Counted from the first letter of the stretch, positions 55,034 to 63,425 are shown. The stretch is 64,000 nt of DNA from an uncultured Shewanella sp. (GCF_947497935.1 NZ_CANMIO010000020.1:19471-83470), one strand, 5' to 3'. Notes: generated from the letters alone by a model not told the origin. Numbers and translations are program-made.

Positions 55034-55275
55034 TCTCGCTCTCTTTTTAATCAAGTTTTCAAGCCTAGATAAGCTATAAAGAGCGACCGAAATGGTTATT
55101 AACTAAAGCTTTTTTATAATTAACCCGTGTTTTTAAAAAAATTTTATACGATAAAACTCAATAACTTAACTCGTTAAGAGTGAAATAAGTTTTGGATAGC
55201 TTTCAGTTTTCAATTAGCGCGTCGTTTTAAGTCTATAGACACCAAACAATCAGTTAAAACTCAAAGGAATATCCT
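55034..55275. other. Divergent region between fliB and lafA (flagellin promoter region)
   Basis: 242 bp, AT-rich, no gene. Two imperfect sigma-28-type matches are visible: TAAAGCTT at 55104-55111 fits the -35 well but the correctly spaced -10 is poor, and ACGATAA at 55148-55154 fits the -10 3' half but lacks a spaced -35. LafS would be expected to act here. The long leader (over 100 bases) before lafA and an AAGGA ribosome-binding site 8 bases upstream suggest post-transcriptional control. Confidence 0.4.
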
Positions 55276-56085
55276 ATGTTATCTGTAATGACTAACAACG
55301 CGTCTAACATCGCTCAAAATGCTGTCACTAAAAATAACGACCTACTTAGCAACGCTATGGAGCGTCTATCTACTGGTCTTCGCATCAACAGTGCTTCTGA
55401 CGATGCTGCCGGTCTACAGATTGCTACTCGCCTAAATGCCAACGTAACGGGTATGGAAACTGCTGGCCGTAACGTATCTGACGCGACTTCTATGCTACAA
55501 ACTGCCGATGGCGCGTTAGACGAGCTAAACAACATCGCGACTCGCCAAAAAGAACTAGCAACTCAAGCGGCTAACGGCGTGAACTCGGCTGAAGATATTG
55601 CAGCGCTAGATGCTGAATATAAAGAGCTTAACGCTGAAGCTATCCGTATCATCGACAGCACTGAATACAGTGGTAACAAGCTATTCACTGAATTAGATGG
55701 TGCTGTTGACTTCCAGATTGGCGCATCTTCAACTGAAAAACTGACTGTAACGACAAAAGTTGCCGATGTTAAGGCACTATTCGTTGGTGAGCTAACAGAC
55801 CAAGCGGCAGCTGTAGGTGAAATCGACAACGTTAACGCTATTATCGATGCCGTTGGTGCAGAGCGTTCTAACCTAGGTGCGAGCATCAACCGTCTAGGCC
55901 ACACAGCATCTAACCTAACTAACGTTACCGAGAACACTAAAGCTGCAGCAGGTCGTATCATGGATACAGATTTCGCAGTAGAAACAGCTGCTATGACTAA
56001 GAACCAGCTACTAGTTCAAGCGGGTACTAACATCCTGTCTTCTTCAAACCAAAACACGGGTTTGGTTATGGGTTTATTGGGTTAA
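55276..56085 (+). CDS. lafA: Lateral flagellin
   Basis: Filament subunit. 269 residues, short because only the conserved D0/D1 parts and a small central loop are present. N-terminal NAMERLSTGLRINSASDDAAGLQIATRL, C-terminal RSNLGASINRLGHTASNLTNVTENTKAAAGRIMDTDFAVETAAMTKNQLLVQAGTNILSSSNQN, ending in MGLLG. Four of its nine lysines (NKLF, EKLT, TKVA, VKAL) fall in or near the exposed central region, possible FliB targets. Strong terminator follows. Confidence 0.96.
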   Translation: MLSVMTNNASNIAQNAVTKNNDLLSNAMERLSTGLRINSASDDAAGLQIATRLNANVTGMETAGRNVSDATSMLQTADGALDELNNIATRQKELATQAANGVNSAEDIAALDAEYKELNAEAIRIIDSTEYSGNKLFTELDGAVDFQIGASSTEKLTVTTKVADVKALFVGELTDQAAAVGEIDNVNAIIDAVGAERSNLGASINRLGHTASNLTNVTENTKAAAGRIMDTDFAVETAAMTKNQLLVQAGTNILSSSNQNTGLVMGLLG

Positions 56086-56114
56086 TCTTCCCCCCATTAT
56101 CCCAACTTTCTTTC

Positions 56115-56140
56115 AAGGGCCTTCGGGCCCTTTTTTTTGG
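56115..56140 (+). terminator. lafA intrinsic terminator
   Basis: Stem AAGGGCC / GGCCCTT with a TTCG tetraloop and a run of eight T residues. Confidence 0.96.
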
Positions 56141-56331
56141 CAACAAAATCCCCGTAATACTTCAGTGGCTCTAGCTTGAGGTCGCCTTACTCATTATATG
56201 GTTGTAGCGAATATAGCACTCAGGTCTAAAGCGGAAGCAACACTTCCCTCCCCCAGTGTCTAACGGAAAATCAATTAACCCATCGCACAGCCTCAAACAA
56301 GTAAAAACCTAGCAAAACATACATTTAACTT

Positions 56332-56347
56332 TTGGCATGAAGATTGC
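56332..56347 (+). promoter_or_regulatory. Sigma-54 (-24/-12) promoter of the lafB operon
   Basis: TTGGCATG-AAGA-TTGC has the invariant GG and GC 10 bases apart and matches TGGCAYG-N4-TTGC. The start would be about 56359, 20 bp before the lafB ATG. It is the best RpoN site in the window and a likely LafK target. Confidence 0.8.
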
Positions 56348-56378
56348 CAATTGCATAACAGCAAGATTGGAGGATCAA

Positions 56379-57761
56379 ATGATTTCAGGTATGGGTGGCG
56401 CCTCATTCGCCGAACAACTTATCGTCGCAGAACGTATGGGCAAAGATCAGATATTTGAAAGCAATATGACCAAATATGAGGCACAACTCGATGCCTATAA
56501 GATCCTCGAACGTAGCCTAGATAAGATGACCAGCAATCTTGAAAAGATTAATGGCGACGCCTTCGAAAGCAAAACTTCCACAATCAGCGATGATAATGCC
56601 TCTATCATGGTCGATAGTGACGCACCTACGGGTAACTACGACCTGCATATTGAGCAACTGGCTCAGGCGCACCAATTAACTAAGAGCTTCGGTAGTGAAG
56701 ACAGCCTGCTACCCGCAAGCGGCGTAATAGAGATCCAGCTTGGCTCAGATCCTGCTGACAGCATTAGCCTTGATATGTCGGTACTAAACCCTGATGGGAC
56801 TGCCACAGTCAAAGATCTCACAGGCATGATCAACGAACATTCAGATAACCCTGGAGTACAAGCTTCTCTTGTTCGAACAGGTGGTCAGGTAGAACTCCTG
56901 CTTTCCTCTACAAGCACAGGTGCAGAAAACAACATTAGCGTCAGTATGAACGGTGCCGATTGGGGCATGACAGAACGACGCGCAGCACAAGATGCCAAGG
57001 TTAATCTCAACGGCATAGATATCACCAGTAGCAGTAATAACTTAGTCAATGTCATCGATGGCGTTTCTATCGAACTCAATAAAGTCCATGCTGCAGGTGA
57101 AAGCAGCAGCATCAAGATCGCATCAGATACCGATGCAAGCGAACAGGCAGTTGAAGACTTCGTCGATATCTTCAATAACTTGATGGACGAGATAAATAAG
57201 CTAACTCGCTCTATGGGCAGCGAAGAGTTAGACGATATCAATAACGAAAATGACGATAAAGATGACAGCGATGAAGATAAAGATGATGAAGATGACGACT
57301 TCAACTCCTCCATCACCGAAGATCAACTCGGCGTACTAAAAGGTGATTCGAGTATAAGAATGCTGCAACAGGGCATGCGTGATGCCATCTTTGATACTGC
57401 ACCAAACGGCATGCGCCTATCGGATATCGGCGTTGAGATGGGCCGCGACGGTAAGCTAGATATTGACCAAGATAAGCTAACCAAAGCTCTCAAAGATGAC
57501 CCTGATGCGATACAAGCCATGTTCACCGACGAAGGTAGCTATATCGACAGGCTTGATACCCTCATCGACCCTTTCACCAAGTTCCAAGGCTCAATGGATC
57601 TCAAGCAAGAGAATCTAGAAAAGCAAATCGAACGCGTTGAAACCAGTATGGACAATCACGACAGACAGATGGAACAGAGGTATCAAATTTACCTAGCTCA
57701 ATTTACCGCAATGGAAGCAACCATCAGCCAATTAAACTCAGCTAGCGCACTGTTTTATTAA
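56379..57761 (+). CDS. lafB: Lateral filament cap FliD (LafB) with an acidic insertion
   Basis: Caps the filament and folds incoming flagellin. 460 residues from ATG 56379, with GGAGG 5-9 bases upstream; a frame from 56337 would overlap the sigma-54 promoter. N-terminal QLIVAERMGKDQIFE and GNYDLHIEQLAQAHQLTKSF are FliD-type, and C-terminal ERVETSMDNHDRQMEQRYQIYLAQFTAMEATISQLNSASALF is the family end. A Glu/Asp-rich stretch of about 29 residues (about 281-309, DNA 57220-57306, e.g. DDKDDSDEDKDDEDDD) lies in the middle. Confidence 0.93.
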   Translation: MISGMGGASFAEQLIVAERMGKDQIFESNMTKYEAQLDAYKILERSLDKMTSNLEKINGDAFESKTSTISDDNASIMVDSDAPTGNYDLHIEQLAQAHQLTKSFGSEDSLLPASGVIEIQLGSDPADSISLDMSVLNPDGTATVKDLTGMINEHSDNPGVQASLVRTGGQVELLLSSTSTGAENNISVSMNGADWGMTERRAAQDAKVNLNGIDITSSSNNLVNVIDGVSIELNKVHAAGESSSIKIASDTDASEQAVEDFVDIFNNLMDEINKLTRSMGSEELDDINNENDDKDDSDEDKDDEDDDFNSSITEDQLGVLKGDSSIRMLQQGMRDAIFDTAPNGMRLSDIGVEMGRDGKLDIDQDKLTKALKDDPDAIQAMFTDEGSYIDRLDTLIDPFTKFQGSMDLKQENLEKQIERVETSMDNHDRQMEQRYQIYLAQFTAMEATISQLNSASALFY

Positions 57762-57776
57762 GGAAACAACCAAAAA

Positions 57777-58157
57777 ATGTTGAACGAGCACGATCCCTTT
57801 AATGCTTATAAACAAACCTCTTTAGATGCAAGAGCCGCAGCTGCAAACCCTCATGAGATGGTGCGCATGCTGCTTGATGGCCTGTTAGAGGAGATCCAAC
57901 GCGCTGCTGGTTTTATGCAGCGCCGCAGCTATGAAGATAAAGGTCAGAGTATTAATAAATGCCTCAATATCGTCCATGGACTCGACTCCATGCTCGATAT
58001 TGAAAATGGCGGCGAAGTCGCGGCAGGCCTAAACCGCCTTTATGACTATTGCAGTCGACAACTGGTAACCGCAAGCGTTGAAAATAGCGTTGCCGCCCTA
58101 GAACCCATCACTAAGGTAATTACCGATGTCAGAGCCGGCTGGGCCAATCTCAATTGA
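57777..58157 (+). CDS. lafC: Lateral flagellin chaperone FliS (LafC)
   Basis: Holds unexported flagellin. 126 residues with the family helices ARAAAANPHEMVRMLLDGLLEEIQRAAGFMQ and KCLNIVHGLDSMLDIENGGEVAAGLNRLYDYCSRQL. The following gene starts 32 bp before this stop. Confidence 0.93.
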   Translation: MLNEHDPFNAYKQTSLDARAAAANPHEMVRMLLDGLLEEIQRAAGFMQRRSYEDKGQSINKCLNIVHGLDSMLDIENGGEVAAGLNRLYDYCSRQLVTASVENSVAALEPITKVITDVRAGWANLN

Positions 58158-58452
58158 GCAATGGCAGCTGTTTGAAAAAGCACTGCAATTTCATGCCAAT
58201 GCTCAGAACTGGGACAAGTTAGTCCTAGTGAATCAGAAGATGACCGATGCACTAGTAAGAGCGGGTAAACCAAGCTCTCGCTCGCAGCTGCTTGCGCGTC
58301 AATCTTTGGCTAACACCCATAAAACAATACTACAGCGACTAGCACAGGCTCAAGACGAGCTGAAGCAAGAGATGAGTCAATTCAAACAGCAGCAGGATGG
58401 CTTAGCCGCCTATCAACTGACTTGTGCCAGTGGCGGAGTTCACAATGACTAG
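58126..58452 (+). CDS. lafD: Lateral flagellar protein LafD (FliT-like)
   Basis: A 108-residue helical protein in the position of the FliT-type chaperone for FliD in Vibrio lateral clusters (lafD). The first ATG is 32 bp inside lafC; no later in-frame start is available, so a true overlap is the simplest reading. Long C-terminal coiled helix LQRLAQAQDELKQEMSQFKQQQ. Overlaps lafE by 8 bp. FliT sequences are poorly conserved; the name rests on context. Confidence 0.75.
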   Translation: MSEPAGPISIEQWQLFEKALQFHANAQNWDKLVLVNQKMTDALVRAGKPSSRSQLLARQSLANTHKTILQRLAQAQDELKQEMSQFKQQQDGLAAYQLTCASGGVHND

Positions 58453-59551
58453 CTCAGTACTACCTAGCACATTCGCAGCTACGTCGGCGACTTCAACTGT
58501 ACCTAGCGCAATAAGAGCTCACGCTGGCAGCCATTACTCCGATGATAGCGAGTTTCAAAGCGGCAATGAGTCGCTGCCATTTTCGCTAATACAGCCAATT
58601 ACAGAAACTGCAGTTGTAGTTTCGGGTAATGCTGCAAACGACTTCGCTCAGCCACTGAGTCGGCAACAAGCTCAGACAACCTATAGTAATACGCAGCCAC
58701 AAATCGACGGTCTCACTCAGGCAATTAACGGTCAGTCGATTGAACAGAGAGGTAATAACAACACGCCCCCTCCGCTCAATCAACAAATATTCAGTGTTAA
58801 TCCGCTAGCCACACATAATGCTAGTCAAGCAACCGCAAGCCCAGCATTGCAAGTCACCACTGATCAAGCAAAGACGACTCAATTAAGCACAATGAAAGAG
58901 CTTGTTGCCAATATGAACACAACTCCGCCAGCCAATACGAGTTTCGAGCCGGTTAGCGGCTTATTAAAACCCGGCGGACCCACTAGCTATACAGGCTTTC
59001 AAGCCGTCACTCAGCAACTGTCGAGTACATATATTGCAACCTTGGCAGAGAACACTGGTGTCGACACTATAGACTCAGCAAACCAAATTGCTGCCAGCTC
59101 ACGCGCTCACAGCACAGTTGCACAATGGGGACCTGTTTCAGTCTCACAGTCAGCCCCTATGCTGCAGCAGAGCCATGAAATGCTATCGCCACTAAGAGAG
59201 CAACTGCGCTTTCAAATCGATCAACAGATTAAGCAAGCAGAGCTCAGACTCGACCCGCCAGAGCTTGGAAAAATTGAGCTTAACGTGCGCCTAGATGGCG
59301 ATCGGTTACATATTCAGATGCATGCCGCTAACTCTTCGGTACGAGATGCACTATTGATGGGACTCGATAGATTACGAGCCGAGCTAGCCATGGATCATGG
59401 CGGGCAAATTGACGTAGATATCAGTCAAGGGGAATCACAACAGCAAAAACAGGGCACTTCCGAGTCGGTGATTACAGCCGCAAAGACTCATGAAAACCAG
59501 CAAGCAGTTCTAAATGTTCCTCAACAAGATCAAGTTGATCTACTCGCATAA
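58445..59551 (+). CDS. lafE: Lateral hook-length control protein FliK (LafE)
   Basis: Sets hook length and triggers the FlhB switch. 368 residues from ATG 58445 with GGAG 8 bases upstream. The first ~240 residues are Ser/Thr/Gln-rich and disordered. The C-terminal hook-length domain is clear: LRFQIDQQIKQAELRLDPPELGKIELNVRLDGDRLHIQMHAANSSVRDALLMGLDRLRAEL. Overlaps lafD. Confidence 0.9.
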   Translation: MTSSVLPSTFAATSATSTVPSAIRAHAGSHYSDDSEFQSGNESLPFSLIQPITETAVVVSGNAANDFAQPLSRQQAQTTYSNTQPQIDGLTQAINGQSIEQRGNNNTPPPLNQQIFSVNPLATHNASQATASPALQVTTDQAKTTQLSTMKELVANMNTTPPANTSFEPVSGLLKPGGPTSYTGFQAVTQQLSSTYIATLAENTGVDTIDSANQIAASSRAHSTVAQWGPVSVSQSAPMLQQSHEMLSPLREQLRFQIDQQIKQAELRLDPPELGKIELNVRLDGDRLHIQMHAANSSVRDALLMGLDRLRAELAMDHGGQIDVDISQGESQQQKQGTSESVITAAKTHENQQAVLNVPQQDQVDLLA

Positions 59552-59565
59552 TTCCGGAGTTATTC

Positions 59566-60021
59566 ATGTCATCAACGAAAAAGAGCAGTAAACGCATAAC
59601 CATGACTCTATTAGTCATCTCCTGGACTGCAGCCATTTTCTGGATAGGCTGGCAATCACCCCAACTGATTGGCGGACCGTTTATCACAGAAGAACCCGAG
59701 ATCAAATCGGCAAAGTTTTATCCTCTCGAAAAATTTGTTATCTCCATCCCTGGTGATGAATACCCGCATTACTTGTTGTTAGAGATGGCATTCAAGAGCC
59801 GCTCTCAGAATGCTGAAACCACTATAAAACAGGCCGACCCTGTAATTAAAAATTCATTGATGAAAATGTTCTCCCATAAACACTTCAATGAGCTCAACAA
59901 TGCCCAGCAGTTCGAATCACTGCAAAAAGAAGCTCACAGCTTACTATCCACGGTATTAGCTGAGAATGATTTTGCTATCGAATTAGATGACGTGCTGTTT
60001 ACTCGTATGGTTATTCAATAA
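59566..60021 (+). CDS. lafF: Lateral FliL (LafF)
   Basis: Inner-membrane protein that surrounds the stator and raises torque. 151 residues: one N-terminal membrane segment (about 11-30), then a periplasmic stomatin-like domain (FYPLEKFVISIPGDEYPHYLLLEMAFKS ... LQKEAHSLLSTVLAENDFAIELDDVLFTRMVIQ). Confidence 0.88.
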   Translation: MSSTKKSSKRITMTLLVISWTAAIFWIGWQSPQLIGGPFITEEPEIKSAKFYPLEKFVISIPGDEYPHYLLLEMAFKSRSQNAETTIKQADPVIKNSLMKMFSHKHFNELNNAQQFESLQKEAHSLLSTVLAENDFAIELDDVLFTRMVIQ

Positions 60022-60032
60022 AGGCCTATGCT

Positions 60033-60755
60033 ATGAATGTTGCGCAATCTGCCTACCAAGAAGTATCTGAAGATAGCACCATGAACCGGCAATCCGAGAG
60101 TCAGGTAATGGTGCAGTACCTCCCCTTAGTTAAACGTTCTGTTTCGCAACTTAGAAGTCATTGTGGTTCCGTTCTAGCCATTGAAGATATGGAACAGATA
60201 GGCATGATGGCGTTATTAGAATCTGCAAGACGCTACCCAGGTGAATATGATAACGGCTTCATCTCTTTTGCAGGCCAACGTATTAGAGGTGCCATTTTAG
60301 ATGAACTACGTCGTCAAGATTGGCGACCGCGGCCAGTACGACAACAAGCTCACGAACTTAACGACACGGTACGCCAACTCACCCGCTTATTAGAGAGGGA
60401 GCCAAGTGACAAAGAGGTCGCTGAAGCTATGGGCTTGAGTGAACTCGAATACCGAGAGCGCCTTTTTGCTTCTCAGTCTGAATCGATGCGCAGTCTAGAT
60501 GAACTAATAAGCGAAGGCGGAAACTTTGTCGATAACAATGACATGTTGGAGCAATTTTCAGCAAAAGAATGCTTATTCCAAGCTATTTCAAAATTAAACA
60601 AAAGAGAACAGCTAATCCTGTCGCTTTACTATCAACATGAACTCAATTTAAAAGAAATCGCCGCGACCTTGGGATTAACTGAAACGCGTATTTGTCAGCT
60701 GCATAAACAAGCAGTGAAGCAGCTTCAGAATATCTATCAACAATGGGAACGGTAA
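60033..60755 (+). CDS. lafS: Lateral flagellar sigma-28 factor LafS (FliA)
   Basis: Directs RNA polymerase to lateral late promoters such as lafA. 240 residues with regions 2 (YLPLVKRSVSQLRSHCGS, EDMEQIGMMALLESARRYPGEYDNGFISFAGQRIRGAILDELR), 3 (LTRLLEREPSDKEVAEAMGL) and 4 (REQLILSLYYQHELNLKEIAATLGLTETRICQLHKQAVKQL). Its inhibitor is the lateral FlgM. Two upstream starts are possible; the first ATG is used. Confidence 0.94.
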   Translation: MNVAQSAYQEVSEDSTMNRQSESQVMVQYLPLVKRSVSQLRSHCGSVLAIEDMEQIGMMALLESARRYPGEYDNGFISFAGQRIRGAILDELRRQDWRPRPVRQQAHELNDTVRQLTRLLEREPSDKEVAEAMGLSELEYRERLFASQSESMRSLDELISEGGNFVDNNDMLEQFSAKECLFQAISKLNKREQLILSLYYQHELNLKEIAATLGLTETRICQLHKQAVKQLQNIYQQWER

Positions 60756-60769
60756 GCAGGTGAGATAGT

Positions 60770-61627
60770 ATGAGCAAACTGTTAGGGCTAGTTATAATTC
60801 TCTTGTCGGTTTTTGGTGGATATGTATGGGCAGGAGGCGCATTAATATCCCTTTGGCAACCAGCTGAAATCTTGATTATTTTTGGTGCTGGCTTAGGCGC
60901 ACTCATTATCGCGAACCCAAAACCCGTTCTCAAGGAGATGTATGAACAGCTTAGAGAGTTGGTAAAAGTCGAACAAGAAGATCCTGAACTTTACCCACAA
61001 TTATTTGGCTTAATGAACATGCTAATGTCGCAGATACAGTCTCAAGGCCTGCGAGTACTGGATGATCATGTAGAAAAGCCTAGAGAAAGCTCACTATTTT
61101 TAATGTATCCAGCTGTGCTGGAACATCCTAATGTGCTTAACTTTCTTATTGATAACTTACGCTTACAATCAATAGGCAAGTTATCCTCCCACGACCTAGA
61201 ACACATGCTTGAAGAAGAGATCCATCGCATCGACGAGGATAGAATGCGTCCCTCACATGCCCTTGGAAAAGTAGCAGAAGCGATGCCTGGCTTCGGTATT
61301 CTCGCAGCGGTTATGGGGATTATCATTACCATGTCGAATATTGATGGCCCAATCACCATGATAGGTGTAAAAGTTGCTGCAGCTTTAGTGGGAACATTTA
61401 TTGGCATCTTCGCTTGCTACTGCTTTTTTGACCCTCTCTCGAAAGCACTAGAACATCTCGTCGAGCGTAAATCGGCCCAAATGCGCTGTGTTGCCGCGAT
61501 GCTATCCGCCTTTGCCAAAGGTAAGCCGCCAATGCTTGCTATCGATGCGGGTCGTAAACAGATCCAAAGCGAAAACCGTCCAACCTTTATCGAACTTGAA
61601 CGCTGGTTGGTGGAGCAAAAAAGCTAA
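60770..61627 (+). CDS. lafT: Lateral stator protein LafT (MotA)
   Basis: Proton-type stator. 285 residues, four membrane segments. The cytoplasmic loop has the charged RMRPSHALGKVAEAMPGFG; the GFGILAAVMGIIITM segment includes the conserved proline used for torque. MotA family ends QSENRPTFIELERWL. Stop overlaps the lafU start (TAATG). Confidence 0.94.
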   Translation: MSKLLGLVIILLSVFGGYVWAGGALISLWQPAEILIIFGAGLGALIIANPKPVLKEMYEQLRELVKVEQEDPELYPQLFGLMNMLMSQIQSQGLRVLDDHVEKPRESSLFLMYPAVLEHPNVLNFLIDNLRLQSIGKLSSHDLEHMLEEEIHRIDEDRMRPSHALGKVAEAMPGFGILAAVMGIIITMSNIDGPITMIGVKVAAALVGTFIGIFACYCFFDPLSKALEHLVERKSAQMRCVAAMLSAFAKGKPPMLAIDAGRKQIQSENRPTFIELERWLVEQKS

Positions 61628-62637
61628 TGGCGATTAGACCTGAGCCTGTCGTTATCCGACGCAATAAGCGCTCCAAGGCTAAGGCTAGCCATGGTGGTGC
61701 CTGGAAAGTCGCATTTGCAGACTTTACCTTAGCTATGATGGCGCTGTTTATGGTGCTATGGATCATGCAAATTGCCGATCAGCAAGAACGAACCATGATA
61801 GTACAGTACCTCAATGGCGACCTTTACGATAACGGTTCAATCAACCCATTCAATTTAAGTGGCGCACCTTCGATGCTCGATTTTCAGAGTAGTATGGGAA
61901 TTCAGCAAGCCGTACTACCAGCAACCGCTACCGGAGTCGATAAAAGCGGCCCAGCCATGCATAACCGAATCCCTCAAGGAACGAAAAATGCAAAAGCGGG
62001 CAAAGGCCCTGAACTCAACTCTTTAGTGCCGGGTAAATTTGAAACACAAGCTCAACTTGAATTCTTGGCAAGGGAAATAGATAAGGTCATTGCGGATGTG
62101 AGTATGAGTGCCAACGTTGAGCTACAGGTCGTCCCGCAGGGTGTGCGGATCTTGATGCACGATAATGTGAATCAGTTTATGTTCACTCGCGGTAGTGCCG
62201 AGATGAAACCTTACTTTGAAGACCTGCTAATGGCACTAGGCCCACTATTAAGCCAGGTGGAAAATAAGATCACCATTTCTGGCCATACGGATTCCAGTCC
62301 TTATGCAGGCAAGACCTTCACTAACTGGGAGTTATCCAGTAAACGCGCGCTTTTAGCAAGACGGGTACTTGAATACGGTGGCCTTAGACGCGACCAAGTT
62401 ATTCAAGTGACAGGCATGGCAGACCAGGCGCCCTACATCATTGAAGACACAGCAGCTGCAGCAAATAGACGTATTGAAGTATTAGTAATGACCTCTGATG
62501 CAGAAAATCAATTGCGTGAGATGATGGGACTACCAATAGAGCCGACAAGCCCAGATGATAACCTTCAACAAGCGAAAAGAATTGCAGAAGCCAACCAACC
62601 ACGAACGAGATATCCGCAATTATGGACGAGCCAATAG
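61627..62637 (+). CDS. lafU: Lateral stator protein LafU (MotB)
   Basis: Peptidoglycan-anchored stator partner. 336 residues. The ion-carrying Asp is Asp32 in AFADFTLAMMALFMVLW, same number as in E. coli MotB, consistent with proton use. The C-terminal OmpA-like domain has TISGHTDSSPYAGKTFTNWELSSKRALLARRVLEYGGL and ANRRIEVLV. It overlaps lafT and the PilZ-like gene. Confidence 0.95.
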   Translation: MAIRPEPVVIRRNKRSKAKASHGGAWKVAFADFTLAMMALFMVLWIMQIADQQERTMIVQYLNGDLYDNGSINPFNLSGAPSMLDFQSSMGIQQAVLPATATGVDKSGPAMHNRIPQGTKNAKAGKGPELNSLVPGKFETQAQLEFLAREIDKVIADVSMSANVELQVVPQGVRILMHDNVNQFMFTRGSAEMKPYFEDLLMALGPLLSQVENKITISGHTDSSPYAGKTFTNWELSSKRALLARRVLEYGGLRRDQVIQVTGMADQAPYIIEDTAAAANRRIEVLVMTSDAENQLREMMGLPIEPTSPDDNLQQAKRIAEANQPRTRYPQLWTSQ

Positions 62638-63062
62638 TAACACTCGGCGAGTTTATTCCTGCAGATAAAGAAGTAAAAATACAGAAGCCAGGGAAAGAAA
62701 ACCGACAATACCTAAGAGTAAGCTTAAGAAACAATGACCAACAAGATATTCTCAGTGCCTGTGATGGAGTCACCGTTTCTCTTGTAAAAAAACAATGCTG
62801 GCTCAGTCGGAAAATAGGCATCGCCAATATAAAAAACGTTGGCTTAGGGGGAGTTGGGCTGATCAGCCGCTGCAATCTACAAGCTAAACAAACTATCTAC
62901 TTGTCACTAGAGGGCGAACACTTCCCAATACGGGTGATGCATATAGAAAACATTAGCCATAAGCTTAACTTTATAGGTGCAAAATGGGCGCTACAGGACG
63001 AAGAACAAATACTGTATATCACCAATAAGATCTATAACTTGAGTCGGTCACCACAGATATAG
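62622..63062 (+). CDS. PilZ-like domain protein, possible c-di-GMP motor brake
   Basis: A 146-residue protein starting 16 bp inside lafU. It has R-x3-R in NRQYLRVSLR (near residue 30) followed, about 40 residues later, by KNVGLGGVGLIS. The order matches a PilZ domain (RxxxR then D/N-x-S-x-x-G), but the serine is glycine here. PilZ proteins such as YcgR bind c-di-GMP and slow the motor by acting on MotA/FliG. Location in the stator operon supports that role; cyclic-di-GMP binding is inference. Confidence 0.55.
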   Translation: MDEPIVTLGEFIPADKEVKIQKPGKENRQYLRVSLRNNDQQDILSACDGVTVSLVKKQCWLSRKIGIANIKNVGLGGVGLISRCNLQAKQTIYLSLEGEHFPIRVMHIENISHKLNFIGAKWALQDEEQILYITNKIYNLSRSPQI

Positions 63063-63107
63063 TGGTTTAAACAATCTAGGTATTCAGTGGCAATTAAGGA
63101 GATCACA

Positions 63108-63392
63108 ATGCCTGCTTCATATGAGCGAAAAGGACCCGACGCCTTACAAAAGCTCTTTCTGTATTTAATAATCTTTGACTGGATTATCTTAATCTACTTA
63201 ATTGTTGAGATAAAAGAGATGTCATTCAGACACGGTGCTATCACTTCAGTCGTTGTAGCTATGTTCAATTTACTCTTGGTTAATCTATGCTTTAGACGTG
63301 CGCGTAGAGCAGAAGATAGTTACCAGATTTATCCTGTTATAATAGGCTCATTACTCTCCTTTGTTCTTATCGCATACTTCTTTTTCTTTTAG
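63108..63392 (+). CDS. Unrecognised 94-aa membrane protein after the lateral stator operon
   Basis: Starts at ATG 63108 with AAGGAG 6 bases upstream (a GTG at 63087 is less likely). Three hydrophobic segments at about residues 16-34, 43-62 and 76-94, with a basic loop FRRARRAED between second and third. The last residues are a run of phenylalanine. 46 bp after the PilZ-like gene, same direction. No family recognised; it may belong to the operon or be independent. Confidence 0.6.
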   Translation: MPASYERKGPDALQKLFLYLIIFDWIILIYLIVEIKEMSFRHGAITSVVVAMFNLLLVNLCFRRARRAEDSYQIYPVIIGSLLSFVLIAYFFFF

Positions 63393-63403
63393 ACCACTAT
63401 CTA

Positions 63404-63425
63404 GCCCGTTACCACCATAACGGGC
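63404..63425 (+). terminator. Hairpin closing the lateral island
   Basis: A perfect 8-bp stem GCCCGTTA / TAACGGGC with a CCACCA loop, 12 bp after the last gene. No T-run; possible Rho-aided end. Confidence 0.45.

Noticed and set aside
55563..55961. 132-aa frame antisense to lafA
   Set aside because: Shadow of conserved flagellin codons; no ribosome-binding site.
56337..56378. Upstream start of lafB giving 14 extra residues
   Set aside because: It overlaps the sigma-54 promoter and precedes the expected transcript start; ATG 56379 has a GGAGG site.
56885..57316. 143-aa serine-rich frame antisense to lafB
   Set aside because: The serine runs are the complement of the Asp/Glu codons in FliD, hence a shadow.
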